Shown in pieces: positions 17,663 to 26,016 of a DNA stretch of 64,000 bases (positions within the stretch are counted from its first letter, which is position 1; each line of letters begins with the position of its first letter). The DNA lies in NCBI GenBank assembly GCA_965267435.1, contig OZ253960.1, positions 372,001 to 436,000 on the forward strand. Reading direction: 5' to 3'. The position numbers and the translations under genes are program-made. Source of the stretch: JAWPMT01 sp965267435 (GTDB lineage: Bacteria; Bacteroidota; Bacteroidia; Cytophagales; Cyclobacteriaceae). The notes under the pieces are model-generated. The model made no database searches. It saw only the letters and a program-made list of their open reading frames with translations, and was not told the DNA's origin.

Positions 17663-18727
17663 TTATTTCTTAAACAACCTGTAATTAAATGAGATAGAGA
17701 AATAGCCGATTGGTTCTAAATCGATAGCTTCCTCCGATAGCTCCAAGGGCACACTGTATGAATATGCCAGCATCACAAAATAATGTTTCGTGCTCAGGGT
17801 AATGGGCAGTGTGAAGCTGTAGTTGAGAAAACCAAACTCCTTACTGTTGTCCACCACGAGGAGAAACTCATCAATGAGGCCTTCCTGCTCCGGAGTTAGC
17901 TCCCTGCCTTGAGCGATCGCGTTCACGACTCTAAGCAATTCCTGTAAAGTAGTGCGATCAATGTCGGGGTTGTCGTCCAGAAACGAAAGCAGTTCCCGAC
18001 GGCGCTGCTGCAGGGTAAGGTCAAACCAATTCAGACGTAGTTGGGAAAGCCGGTCAAAATTGGAGGTATTGAAGGTGGTGATAATGTCATTGCCAATGAT
18101 GCCAGAGACAGTGGGATTGATGCGAATTTTGTCAAAGCCTAACACATCTTCGAAGGCGAACTCGTAGGAGAGGCCGCCTATGAATCGATGGGCGGATTCT
18201 GCGCCAAAGAGAAAAGAGTAATCCACGCCCAGGCTCAGGTTGCCCATTCGGTAGATGGTATTGGCGCCCAGGTTATTTTCGAAAAAGGTCTCTGTCTCGT
18301 TGTAGATCCAGTGTTCGTAGCTAAATCCATAGGACCACTTGACGTTGACCATGTCGAGGTAGCCTGCGGACAGGACAGTTAGGTTGTACTTGGGGTCTCC
18401 CTGGCTACTCCAGTATCCACTAACGTCACCATAGAAGCCAGACTTGTGGTAGTAGGAGATACCCGGAGACAGGCTGTGTTGGTCCACGCCATAATTGCGT
18501 CCCGCGTTGAGGATATTGCTATTGTAGCTCATCCTTACATTGAACTCGGAGGGCACTTTCAGATCAAGTTTCATCAAGCTATCGAGGGTGCTCATGAGCA
18601 CCTCCTGGTCCAATTCCGCCTCGAGCAACGCCCACTGCTCTTCGAGACTGAGTGAGTCCTCAGGTAGGTCCTGACCAATGGCAGGACAGAGGCAGAGTGC
18701 CGCTATGACGGTCAACCAACATTTCAT
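17663..18727 (-). CDS. Predicted outer-membrane beta-barrel protein
   Basis: The 354 residues begin with a signal peptide (MKCWLTVIAALCLCPAIGQ). Alternating aromatic beta-strands follow (FNVRMSYNSNILNAGRNYG, GISYYHKSGFYGDVSGYW, WSYGFSYEHWIYNETETFF) up to a terminal strand, YFSISFNYRLFKK, whose aromatic ending is typical of barrels recognised by BamA. An insertion around residues 225-285 is helical and charged. I do not recognise a named family. It is the last gene of the ECF sigma - anti-sigma-like - Spy-like - barrel run, so it may be a target of that sigma factor. Confidence 0.72.
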   Translation of the reverse strand: MKCWLTVIAALCLCPAIGQDLPEDSLSLEEQWALLEAELDQEVLMSTLDSLMKLDLKVPSEFNVRMSYNSNILNAGRNYGVDQHSLSPGISYYHKSGFYGDVSGYWSSQGDPKYNLTVLSAGYLDMVNVKWSYGFSYEHWIYNETETFFENNLGANTIYRMGNLSLGVDYSFLFGAESAHRFIGGLSYEFAFEDVLGFDKIRINPTVSGIIGNDIITTFNTSNFDRLSQLRLNWFDLTLQQRRRELLSFLDDNPDIDRTTLQELLRVVNAIAQGRELTPEQEGLIDEFLLVVDNSKEFGFLNYSFTLPITLSTKHYFVMLAYSYSVPLELSEEAIDLEPIGYFSISFNYRLFKK

Positions 18728-18748
18728 GTATCAGGTAGGATTTGAATG

Positions 18749-19231
18749 CTAGTTGTTGCGCTTACGCTGCTGGAGAGCGTTGTTGCGCTCCCTATTTTGC
18801 TGCGCCTGCTGTCGCCGTTCACGCATGCGTTTGAGTAGCATTTGCTTGAAGTCTTCTTCCGCGCGGCGTAGGTTCAGGAGTTGTCGATCGGTGATCACCT
18901 GACGCATTCGCTCGCTGTAGTCGCGCTCGAGATTGAGTCGCTGCTCTTTTACCCTCAGTCCCATATCAACCATTCTGCGCGTCTCTTCCTCCGTTGCCGA
19001 CTGTGGGTCGAAGCCTTGTCGTGCCTGGTTAAAATCCCGCAAAATTTCCCGTCGTTTCTGACTGAACTCGTTGTAGATCGGCCAGAACCTTTCCGCCTGT
19101 TCAGGTGTCAGTTCCAGCTTCTGCGTGATCAAGGCGATCTTTCGAGCCTCGATCTTCTCGTTGACGGTAGTCTGCGCCATCGTCGCACCGGCCCATAAGA
19201 AGCAGATCAGTAATGTCATCGTCCTTTTCAT
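18749..19231 (-). CDS. Spy/CpxP-like periplasmic protein with basic tail
   Basis: The 160 residues start with a signal peptide (MKRTMTLLICFLWAGATMAQ). The all-helical body contains KLELTPEQAERFWPIYNEFS at about residues 38-57, an LTPEQ-type motif of Spy/CpxP-like chaperones and of many Bacteroidota sensor proteins. The last 40 residues are strongly basic and rich in Arg, Gln and Asn (RMRERRQQAQQNRERNNAL). By analogy the protein is a periplasmic chaperone or stress sensor. Its ATG overlaps the anti-sigma-like gene by four bases, so the two are translationally coupled. The contrast with that acidic partner is notable. Confidence 0.78.
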   Translation of the reverse strand: MKRTMTLLICFLWAGATMAQTTVNEKIEARKIALITQKLELTPEQAERFWPIYNEFSQKRREILRDFNQARQGFDPQSATEEETRRMVDMGLRVKEQRLNLERDYSERMRQVITDRQLLNLRRAEEDFKQMLLKRMRERRQQAQQNRERNNALQQRKRNN

Positions 19232-19686
19232 ATCTCTAGCGTTTCGTCCAAAGCTTCATATTCCAATAGCAGGTCATCCATTTCGTCTTCACCTACATCC
19301 AATCCTTCCAGAATGGCGTCTTCATCGTCAAAGAGCTCATCGATCTGTTCTGTCGATAGGTCCCCGACGATGTCATATTCTGAGAGTTCGTAGTCGGCGA
19401 GGTAGATCATGATCTCTTCGTCGGTGATACCCGCCAGCAAGCTGTTTTCGTGGTAGGCTTCCTCACCTTGCAATAGCAGTAGAGCACTGAGGACGATGAG
19501 CACCGATGCAGCTGCGGCCAATGTCCACCGGGGAACCCGGGACCATAGGGATTTAGTCCGTACCTCTTCCTCAGGTGCATCGACCGTGGCATCTAGGATC
19601 GCCTTTTCAAGGTCCTGGAAATAGCCCTCTGGTACCTTGAAGGGGTGTGATTTGTCATTAATATGTTCCAGCTCTACTTTCTTCAC
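19228..19686 (-). CDS. Putative anti-sigma factor with acidic periplasmic domain
   Basis: The 152 residues start at a GTG. A short cytoplasmic part (about 52 residues, including HPFKVPEGYFQDLEKAIL) is followed by one membrane helix (WTLAAAASVLIVLSALLLL, about residues 54-72). The periplasmic tail is extremely acidic (LFDDEDAILEGLDVGEDEMD and similar). Its position directly after an ECF sigma gene and its topology suggest an anti-sigma factor. It lacks the His-x3-Cys-x2-Cys zinc motif of classical ZAS proteins. The VPEGYF segment recurs in Bacteroidota proteins in this genomic setting (recollection). It overlaps the Spy-like gene by four bases. Confidence 0.65.
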   Translation of the reverse strand: MKKVELEHINDKSHPFKVPEGYFQDLEKAILDATVDAPEEEVRTKSLWSRVPRWTLAAAASVLIVLSALLLLQGEEAYHENSLLAGITDEEIMIYLADYELSEYDIVGDLSTEQIDELFDDEDAILEGLDVGEDEMDDLLLEYEALDETLEI

Positions 19687-19716
19687 GTTTCTTAGATCAG
19701 CGAGAAATAAAATGGT

Positions 19717-20256
19717 TTAATCACCGTTGATGAATTTTTCGATTTTTTTCACGGCCAGGTGATAACTGGCTTTCAGAGCGCCAACGCTGGTACCTGTGAT
19801 ATCAGCAATTTCGTCAAATTTCAACTCATCAAAGTACTTCATGTTGAACACCGCCCGTTGCTTGTCTGGCAGTGTCAGGATCGCTTTTTGAAGAATGAGT
19901 TGAATTTCGTCTCCACTTATGTGAGAGCCCGCATCAAGTTGTGTGCTCAACTCAGACGTCCCCTCCTCCAGGGGAATGATTGATCTTCTCTTCTTCTTAT
20001 TGAGAAAGTTGAGGCATTCGTTAGTGGCGATACGGTAGATCCACGTGAATAGCTTCGAGTCTTCACGGAATTTATCGAGGTTCTTCCAGATCTTCACGAA
20101 TATCTCCTGAGTCACGTCATTGGCGTCATCGTGGTCGATTACCATCTTGCGGACATGCCAATAGATCCGCTCCTGGTATTGGCCGAGCAACAGCCTGAAC
20201 CCTTCCTGACGGGTGGCGTCGGCTTTTATCTTGTCGATGATGAGTTGTTCGTCCAA
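19717..20256 (-). CDS. ECF-type RNA polymerase sigma factor (sigma-70 family)
   Basis: The 179 residues contain region 2 (HDDANDVTQEIFVKIWKNLD, then FREDSKLFTWIYRIATNECL) and region 4 (TLPDKQRAVFNMKYFDELKF, then DEIADITGTSVGALKASYHL), the two-domain plan of ECF sigma factors. The start is TTG at 20256: an in-frame TAA lies 10 codons upstream and no ATG or GTG falls between, so a non-standard start is forced. Downstream genes encode an anti-sigma-like protein, a Spy-like protein and an outer-membrane protein, which suggests an envelope-stress regulon. Three copies of an 8-base motif lie upstream. Confidence 0.93.
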   Translation of the reverse strand: MDEQLIIDKIKADATRQEGFRLLLGQYQERIYWHVRKMVIDHDDANDVTQEIFVKIWKNLDKFREDSKLFTWIYRIATNECLNFLNKKKRRSIIPLEEGTSELSTQLDAGSHISGDEIQLILQKAILTLPDKQRAVFNMKYFDELKFDEIADITGTSVGALKASYHLAVKKIEKFINGD

Positions 20257-20287
20257 ATTGACTTCTTCAGGTAGTAATGCCCCTTAG

Positions 20288-20343
20288 ATACTGAACTACC
20301 CAAGAGGTTTAATTCAGTATATGAATTTTTTATTATTCAGTAT
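20288..20343. promoter_or_regulatory. Three spaced ATACTGAA/TTCAGTAT motifs upstream of the ECF sigma gene
   Basis: ATACTGAA occurs at 20288-20295, and its complement TTCAGTAT at 20313-20320 and 20336-20343, stepping by 25 and 23 bases. The AT-rich stretch lies between the divergent sigma-factor and GT2 genes. Regularly spaced exact copies suggest protein-binding sites; which gene they serve is unknown. Confidence 0.4.
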
Positions 20344-20466
20344 GATTTTTCTTTGGTGAGGGACGTTCGTGATTGGTGTTGCCAAGACGACTGCTGGCTG
20401 CATCACTGATTTTGAACAAAAATGCATATCTTCCAAATTAGCCGCAACCCAGACCTAGCTTGATTT

Positions 20467-21234
20467 ATGATTTACGGACGACGCGTCGTTGTCATCATGC
20501 CAGCTTACAACGCTGAGCAGACCCTGGAAAAAACGTACCGGGAGATCCCATCGGATATCGTCGATGATGTCATTTTGGTGGATGATGCCAGTAATGATGA
20601 TACTTACGAGTTGGCTCAGAAACTCGGCATTAAGCAAGTAATTAAGCATCAGGAGAACAAGGGCTATGGGGGCAATCAAAAGAGCTGCTACGATCAGGCC
20701 CTGGTAATCGGCGCTGACATCGTGATCATGGTGCACCCTGATTATCAATATACCCCCAAGTTGATCCCAGCGATGGCGCATATCATCGCCTCGGGGCTTT
20801 ATCCGGTGGTATTTGGTTCTCGAATATTGGGGAAGGGTGCTTTGCGAGGTGGCATGCCCATCTACAAGTACATAGCCAACCGCTTTCTGACACTTGTCCA
20901 AAACATTCTGATCGGTCAGAAGCTCTCAGAATACCACACTGGCTACAGGGCGTTTGCACGGGAGGTTTTGGAGACCGTCGACTATCAAGCCAACTCTGAT
21001 GATTTTGTGTTTGATAATCAAATGGTCTCCCAGATATTCATGGCCGGGTATGAAATAGGGGAGGTGACCTGCCCTACCAAGTATTTCGAAGAGGCTTCAT
21101 CGATCAATTTGTCACGTAGCATCACCTATGGGCTGGGAGTACTCAAAACCTCCCTCAACCATCGCTTTATGATGTGGGGGCTTGGGTCTTCTCGCATCTA
21201 CAACAAAGGAAAACTGGAAATCAACAAGAAATAA
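20467..21234 (+). CDS. Family 2 glycosyltransferase (polyprenyl-phosphate sugar synthase-like)
   Basis: The 255 residues match the DPM1/DPG-like branch of GT2 enzymes, which transfer a sugar from a nucleotide to polyprenyl phosphate at the cytoplasmic face. The sequence shows VVVIMPAYNAEQTLEKTYRE at the N-terminus and VDDVILVDDASNDDT for nucleotide binding. It continues with HQENKGYGGNQKSCYDQAL, IVIMVHPDYQYTPKLIPAM (the acidic metal-binding region), and YHTGYRAFAREVLE. There is no C-terminal membrane domain, as in the soluble subgroup. It lies 8 bases ahead of a TMTC-like membrane transferase, which suggests that the two make and use a lipid-linked sugar. Confidence 0.88.
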   Translation: MIYGRRVVVIMPAYNAEQTLEKTYREIPSDIVDDVILVDDASNDDTYELAQKLGIKQVIKHQENKGYGGNQKSCYDQALVIGADIVIMVHPDYQYTPKLIPAMAHIIASGLYPVVFGSRILGKGALRGGMPIYKYIANRFLTLVQNILIGQKLSEYHTGYRAFAREVLETVDYQANSDDFVFDNQMVSQIFMAGYEIGEVTCPTKYFEEASSINLSRSITYGLGVLKTSLNHRFMMWGLGSSRIYNKGKLEINKK

Positions 21235-21242
21235 CGCCCACC

Positions 21243-23198
21243 ATGGGAAGAAGGAACAGAGCACGCATAGAGAAAAAGAAAAAAGCCACACAGAAGGCTT
21301 TGGTGCCGAAGCAGCCAATCATCCCGGAAACCTCAGGAAATTTTTGGAAGGCAAATAAATGGCCGGCCATTGTGCTCATACTGCTGCCGATCGCTCTGTA
21401 CATCAGTACAGTGACCTTTGGGTTCGTTCTCGATGATGTGATTGTTCTGTCCGAGAATGACTTCGTCAGGCAAGGTGTCGCGGGCATCCCGGAAATCATC
21501 TTGAATGAGTCATTTACGGGCTATTTGGGAGAACAAAGAGACCTCGTGGCCGGGGGCAGATATCGTCCGCTATCACTGGTTTTCTTTGCGGCGGAGTATG
21601 AGTTATTCGGTGATGCTCCGGGGCCTTATCATGTGATGAATATTGTTTGGTATGTCCTCCTTGGGCTACTGATCTTTCGAGTGTTGAGTAAGCTGTTCCC
21701 AGCAGGTGACAGGTCCTGGTATTTGACAATCCCTTTCGTCGCGAGCGTGATCTATATCCTGCACCCAGTGCATGTAGAGGCCATCGCCAATATCAAGGGA
21801 AGAGATGAGATCATGACTTTTACCTTGGTGCTGGTGTCCATGTACTTCACGTTGAAGTACCTGGGCAACAAGGGAATCCTTGCCCTTGTATTGTCAGGCG
21901 TAGCTTTTTTCGCTGCCCTCCTGGCCAAGGAAAATGCCATCACATTCCTGGCGGTGGTGCCATTGACGCTTTGGGTCTTTTTTAGGGCCGGCTGGAAGCC
22001 CTTACTGGTCACGCTGTTGCCACTCTTAGTCGCGACTGGCGCCTACCTGGCGCTACGGATGCAGGTGATTGGTTATCTGCTGGACAGTGGGGCGGAGGTG
22101 AATGCGCTGATGAATAACCCTTTCCAGGGGATGTCAACTTCCGACAGGTACGCCACGATCTTTTACACACTGTGGGAGTACGTCCGACTCATGGTATTTC
22201 CACATCCGCTTACCCATGATTATTACCCCTATCACATCCCTATTGTCAAGTTCCGGGAGTTGAGAGGGCTGTTGCCTTTGCTGCTTTATTTGGCTATGGG
22301 ATTCTATGCCCTGATCCAGCTTCGGAAGCCACGAAGTATTGCTGCTTATTGTATACTGTTCTTCATCATTACTCTCTCTATCACGTCAAACATCGTCTTC
22401 AGTGTTGGTACCTTTATGAATGAGCGGTTTGCCTTTATTCCTTCACTGGCTTATTGCATTCTATTGGCTTACTTGCTTGTGGAATGGCTTCCCGGACGCT
22501 TTGGTCGGTTCAGTTGGATGAAACCTGCGACCTTGGGCATGCTGGGAATTGTCGCAGCAGGATTCGCGGTTCGCACATTGTTGCGGGTGCCGGACTGGAA
22601 GGACCCAGTGACGTTGAATCTCTCAAGTATACATGTATCCAGTGGCAGCGCTCGCCTCAATAATTTCGTCGGATATGACTATTACCAAAAAGCAAATGCG
22701 ACCGATGATCGGGTGGTGAAAATGCAAAACCTCCAGGAGGCACGTTACTATTTCGAGCGCGCTTTGGAGATACATCCCAGGTACACCACAGCTTTGCGGG
22801 GGAGGGCCGGCGTCGCGGCGGGAGTCTACCAGATCAATGGTGACCTCGATGCCTTGTTGTATCAGTTTGACCGTCTCCTGCAGACTGCCCACGTGCCATA
22901 CATCGATGAGTACATGGAGTACCTAAACCGGCGTGGATACAACGCACAGTTGGCAGACTTTTACCACCGTATAGGGCTGGGGTTATTTGCACAGACCAAA
23001 AGAGATTATGCCAATGCTCTCAAGTATTTGAAATATGGTTACGAACTCAATTCCTCTGATACGCAGATCCTTCAGGATCTGACAGTTGTAAGCTATATGG
23101 CGGGGAATAATAACGATGTAGTAACCTACGGGGAAGAGGCGCTCCGGCTCAACCCCAATTTGACGGTTGTAAGTCAGTACCTGGATCGGGTTCGTTGA
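21243..23198 (+). CDS. TMTC-like multi-pass glycosyltransferase with C-terminal TPRs
   Basis: The 651-residue protein (ATG 21243) starts with a lysine/arginine-rich cytoplasmic tail (RRNRARIEKKKKATQKA). About ten membrane helices follow. The first extracytoplasmic loop carries the acidic pair LDDVIVLSEN and then AGGRYRPLSL, resembling the GT-C fold of TMTC/PMT O-mannosyltransferases. Residues from about 490 onward form helical repeats of TPR type (ARYYFERALEIHPRYTTALR, then ALKYLKYGYELNSSDTQILQ). TMTC proteins use dolichyl-phosphate mannose to glycosylate proteins, so an upstream polyprenyl-phosphate sugar synthase fits. An in-frame start at 21174 would overlap the GT2 gene and was rejected. 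The substrate is inferred. Confidence 0.75.
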   Translation: MGRRNRARIEKKKKATQKALVPKQPIIPETSGNFWKANKWPAIVLILLPIALYISTVTFGFVLDDVIVLSENDFVRQGVAGIPEIILNESFTGYLGEQRDLVAGGRYRPLSLVFFAAEYELFGDAPGPYHVMNIVWYVLLGLLIFRVLSKLFPAGDRSWYLTIPFVASVIYILHPVHVEAIANIKGRDEIMTFTLVLVSMYFTLKYLGNKGILALVLSGVAFFAALLAKENAITFLAVVPLTLWVFFRAGWKPLLVTLLPLLVATGAYLALRMQVIGYLLDSGAEVNALMNNPFQGMSTSDRYATIFYTLWEYVRLMVFPHPLTHDYYPYHIPIVKFRELRGLLPLLLYLAMGFYALIQLRKPRSIAAYCILFFIITLSITSNIVFSVGTFMNERFAFIPSLAYCILLAYLLVEWLPGRFGRFSWMKPATLGMLGIVAAGFAVRTLLRVPDWKDPVTLNLSSIHVSSGSARLNNFVGYDYYQKANATDDRVVKMQNLQEARYYFERALEIHPRYTTALRGRAGVAAGVYQINGDLDALLYQFDRLLQTAHVPYIDEYMEYLNRRGYNAQLADFYHRIGLGLFAQTKRDYANALKYLKYGYELNSSDTQILQDLTVVSYMAGNNNDVVTYGEEALRLNPNLTVVSQYLDRVR

Positions 23199-23247
23199 AT
23201 ACTGTAAGTCTTGGGTGGTCAGGGAATGAGCATTATATGGTTGTAAG

Positions 23248-24507
23248 CTACTTCTGTGCGGCGATTTCCCCATTTTTGACGACCATCAGAATATCTTTTA
23301 GGGCGCTGATATTCTGAGATGGGTTCCCTCGTACGACAACGACGTCGGCGAGCTTACCCTCTGTCAGTGTCCCCACATCGTTCAGTTGAAAGACACTGGC
23401 GTTCAAGCTCGTAGCGGCCTTGAGTGCCTGGAGCTCAGACATACCATACTCCACCATCAACTCGAGTTCGATCACGTTGGTCCCATGAGTGTATACACCC
23501 ACGTCGCCGCCAAAACCTATGATGACGCCGGCGTCGAGGGCGGTCTTCAATGCCTGCTTTTTTTGGGTTACTCTGGCGGGCTCAGGGTCTTCCCCTTTTT
23601 GCCAGCCCCGGTATCTGCTGATGGATTCGACTGCTGCCAGCGTAGGGTAGAGGGCTACTTTTTTTTCCGCCATCAACTGGGCGAGATCTTTGTTGAGGGC
23701 ATCGCCGTGCTCAATGGTTGAGACCCCTGCCATCACCGCTCGTCGAATTCCTTCCTCCGTTGCCGCGTGGGCGACTGTGACACGTCCACTGCTCTTTGCC
23801 GTTTCTACGATGGTGGCTATCTCCGCTTGCGAGAAGGTGGGCTGAGCACTGCCATCAGGTCCCCAGCGATAGTCCGCATATACTTTGATGAAATCAGCTC
23901 CGTGTCCGATCTGCCGCCGCACCACTGTGATCAGATTACTGGCGTCTGCTTCTTCAGCACCCAGCGGCACGTCCACATACTCATGAAACCCCTTGGGGCC
24001 GTAACTCCCTGTCGCCACGATGGCTGGACCAGCGACGATCAATCTGGGTCCGGGAATGACACCTTTGTTGATGGCCTGCTTGATGCCAACGTCGAGGTAG
24101 CCCGCCCCTTCTGACCCCAGATCGCGCATGGTAGTGATGCCAGCTTCGAGGGACTTACGAACGTGGACAGTGGCACGCGCTGCACGCTCGCCGGGAGACT
24201 CTTTGAGTACCTGGTCGTTCCAATTTGTTTCGTCGTAGGGGTGAAGCAGGATGTGAGAGTGCCCCTCAATCAATCCGGGCAGAATGGTGGCGTCTCCACC
24301 GAGCTCCAGAACAGTGGCATCCTCAAAGTTTCGGTCACGACCAACATAGGTGATGCGGTCCTGTTCGAATGCGACGATCCATCCATCATGCATCTCTAGG
24401 CCATCAAACAGCCGACCAGCTTTTAATACTGTGGTTTGGGAATGTAGTTCAACGGATAGAAGGGAGTGGATTATGAAGAGGGTGGTTGTGATCGATCGTA
24501 AAGACAT
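23248..24507 (-). CDS. Exported metal-dependent amidohydrolase (imidazolonepropionase/prolidase-like)
   Basis: This 419-residue amidohydrolase-superfamily protein has an N-terminal signal peptide (MSLRSITTTLFIIHSLLSVELHSQ), so it acts outside the cytoplasm. Metal ligands are visible: the first-strand motif LPGLIEGHSHIL, the lysine in DFIKVYADYRW, the histidines in VTVAHAATEEG and STIEHGD, and the late aspartate in IIGFGGDVGVY. The C-terminal GTLTEGKLADVVVVRGNP strand completes the composite beta-sandwich. Such exported members often cleave Xaa-Pro or Xaa-Arg dipeptides, but the substrate here is unknown. The gene is divergent from a MarR regulator. Confidence 0.87.
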   Translation of the reverse strand: MSLRSITTTLFIIHSLLSVELHSQTTVLKAGRLFDGLEMHDGWIVAFEQDRITYVGRDRNFEDATVLELGGDATILPGLIEGHSHILLHPYDETNWNDQVLKESPGERAARATVHVRKSLEAGITTMRDLGSEGAGYLDVGIKQAINKGVIPGPRLIVAGPAIVATGSYGPKGFHEYVDVPLGAEEADASNLITVVRRQIGHGADFIKVYADYRWGPDGSAQPTFSQAEIATIVETAKSSGRVTVAHAATEEGIRRAVMAGVSTIEHGDALNKDLAQLMAEKKVALYPTLAAVESISRYRGWQKGEDPEPARVTQKKQALKTALDAGVIIGFGGDVGVYTHGTNVIELELMVEYGMSELQALKAATSLNASVFQLNDVGTLTEGKLADVVVVRGNPSQNISALKDILMVVKNGEIAAQK

Positions 24508-24580
24508 TCCATGGTTTGATTTTCGGCGCCTTCAAGTTAACGAATGACACGATAAGCAATGAAAATACAAACATCCTGAT

Positions 24581-24610
24581 TTAAATGTCGTTACATTAAA
24601 TGTAGTTGTA
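24581..24610. promoter_or_regulatory. Tandem 15-base direct repeat ahead of the marR gene, probable operator
   Basis: TTAAATGTCGTTACA (24581-24595) is followed at once by TTAAATGTAGTTGTA (24596-24610), with 13 of 15 bases identical. The first unit also gives the inverted repeat AATGT-CGTT-ACATT. ATGTCGTTA recurs at 24624-24632 over the start codon. The position directly ahead of a MarR-family gene suggests autoregulation. Confidence 0.5.
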
Positions 24611-24623
24611 ATTTTTGGAACAT

Positions 24624-25094
24624 ATGTCGTTAGAGGAAGATATTAAGCAGCCACAATTCTCGTCAGAATTCAATAAGGCTGTTGTCAATTTGATCTACAC
24701 TCACGGCTGGTTGAGCCAGCAGTACCAGGAGCTTTTCAAGCGGCACGGACTGACGACACCTCAGTTCAATATTCTCAGGATTTTACGTGGTCAGCATCCG
24801 AAGGCATCGACGGTCAATCTCCTTATTGACAGGATGCTTGATAAGAGTAGCAATGCTTCACGGATCGTGGATCGGTTGGAGACCAAGGGGCTGGTCATCC
24901 GAAAACAATGCCCCACAGATCGTAGAGCTGTTGACGTCTATATATCGGAGAGGGGCCTGGCCATCCTGCAAGTCATGGATGGAGAGATGCAGCAATGGGA
25001 AGATGATCGACGTGCCCTTGATGAGGAGGAGGCGAAAGAACTCAATCGCCTCCTTGATAAGATGCGAGCTACAGCTCCTTCAAATACTCCCTGA
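24624..25094 (+). CDS. MarR family transcriptional regulator
   Basis: The 156 residues from ATG 24624 (an in-frame TTG lies 9 bases upstream) form a winged-helix regulator. LTTPQFNILRILRGQHPKAS leads into the recognition region, NLLIDRMLDKSSNASRIVDR follows, and LVIRKQCPTDRRAVDVYIS is the beta-wing with the conserved Asp-Arg-Arg. MarR proteins usually repress their own gene and a neighbour, and respond to small phenolics or oxidants. The direct repeats upstream may be its operator. The 3' end overlaps the convergent universal stress gene by 26 bases. Confidence 0.93.
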   Translation: MSLEEDIKQPQFSSEFNKAVVNLIYTHGWLSQQYQELFKRHGLTTPQFNILRILRGQHPKASTVNLLIDRMLDKSSNASRIVDRLETKGLVIRKQCPTDRRAVDVYISERGLAILQVMDGEMQQWEDDRRALDEEEAKELNRLLDKMRATAPSNTP

Positions 25095-25989
25095 TCCCTG
25101 CGGTCTTGCCCTTGGGGCGAACGACGAGTAGTGCGTATTCTGAATCCATTTGGATGAGATTCTCTGCTTTGCTCCCGATGAAGATGGCTGTTGTCGCACT
25201 TCTACCCTTGGCCCCTATGATCACCATGTCTGTCTGTCTGGCACGCGCTTGGTCATCGATGCATCGGATTACGTTGTCATCTTTGTCCAGTGTATAGACG
25301 ACTTCCGGGGATAGGTCGGACAAGTTGAGGTCCGCGACAAATTGCTCATAATCCCTGGCAGCATACTGCTGCATGATTTCGGCAAATTCGTTGAAAGACT
25401 TGCCGCTGTAGTGGTAGCCATTAGGTACCTGGTAGACATTCTGGATAGTGATCTTCGGCTTCGAATCGACATTTCTTGCGAGTTCGGTGGCTTTCTCCAC
25501 GGCCAGCGTAGAATAGCTGGAGAAGTCACTGGGAACGTGCAGGTGGTTGAGGGTCATTTTGTGACCCTTCGGAATGACCAACAGCGAGCACGCCGCGCGG
25601 CGTGCGACTCGGGTCAGCAAAATTCCACCATCTTCCTTTTCATTTTTTCGACCGAGGATGATGAGGTCCACTTTCTCGTCGGCAGAAAGCGTCATTATTT
25701 CTTTCGTAGGCTGTCCCTGACGCACGATAAATCGGACTTTCACGTCCATGCACTCAAAGTACCGATCCACTTCCTCGCGAAGCTTGGTTTCCCGCTCGGC
25801 AATGGCTTTGTTCAAAATGTCGGGAAACTCCTTGAGTAGCTCTGGGGGCAAGTGGAAGTCCCTAATCAAGCTCACAAATATCACCTCCTGCGAATCCGAC
25901 ATTTGGCACATTTTGCAGGCAGCATCGATGAGCTCAAAATCCATGTCAGTCTGGTCCAGACCGACGAGTATCTTGTTGAAATTGTACAT
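25069..25989 (-). CDS. Universal stress protein with two tandem UspA domains
   Basis: The 306 residues contain two UspA-type alpha/beta domains (about 1-145 and 155-295). The first starts FNKILVGLDQTDMDFELIDA and includes VDLIILGRKNEKEDGG. The second ends TDMVIIGAKGRSATTAIFIG, SKAENLIQ, which resembles the G-x2-G-x9-G-S nucleotide loop. Tandem Usp proteins are common in Bacteroidota and are linked to stress and energy state; the exact role is unknown. A complete promoter match lies upstream. The gene converges on and overlaps the marR gene. Confidence 0.9.
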   Translation of the reverse strand: MYNFNKILVGLDQTDMDFELIDAACKMCQMSDSQEVIFVSLIRDFHLPPELLKEFPDILNKAIAERETKLREEVDRYFECMDVKVRFIVRQGQPTKEIMTLSADEKVDLIILGRKNEKEDGGILLTRVARRAACSLLVIPKGHKMTLNHLHVPSDFSSYSTLAVEKATELARNVDSKPKITIQNVYQVPNGYHYSGKSFNEFAEIMQQYAARDYEQFVADLNLSDLSPEVVYTLDKDDNVIRCIDDQARARQTDMVIIGAKGRSATTAIFIGSKAENLIQMDSEYALLVVRPKGKTAGIREYLKEL

Positions 25990-26016
25990 ACTTTAATCTT
26001 GGCGTAATTATGACCA

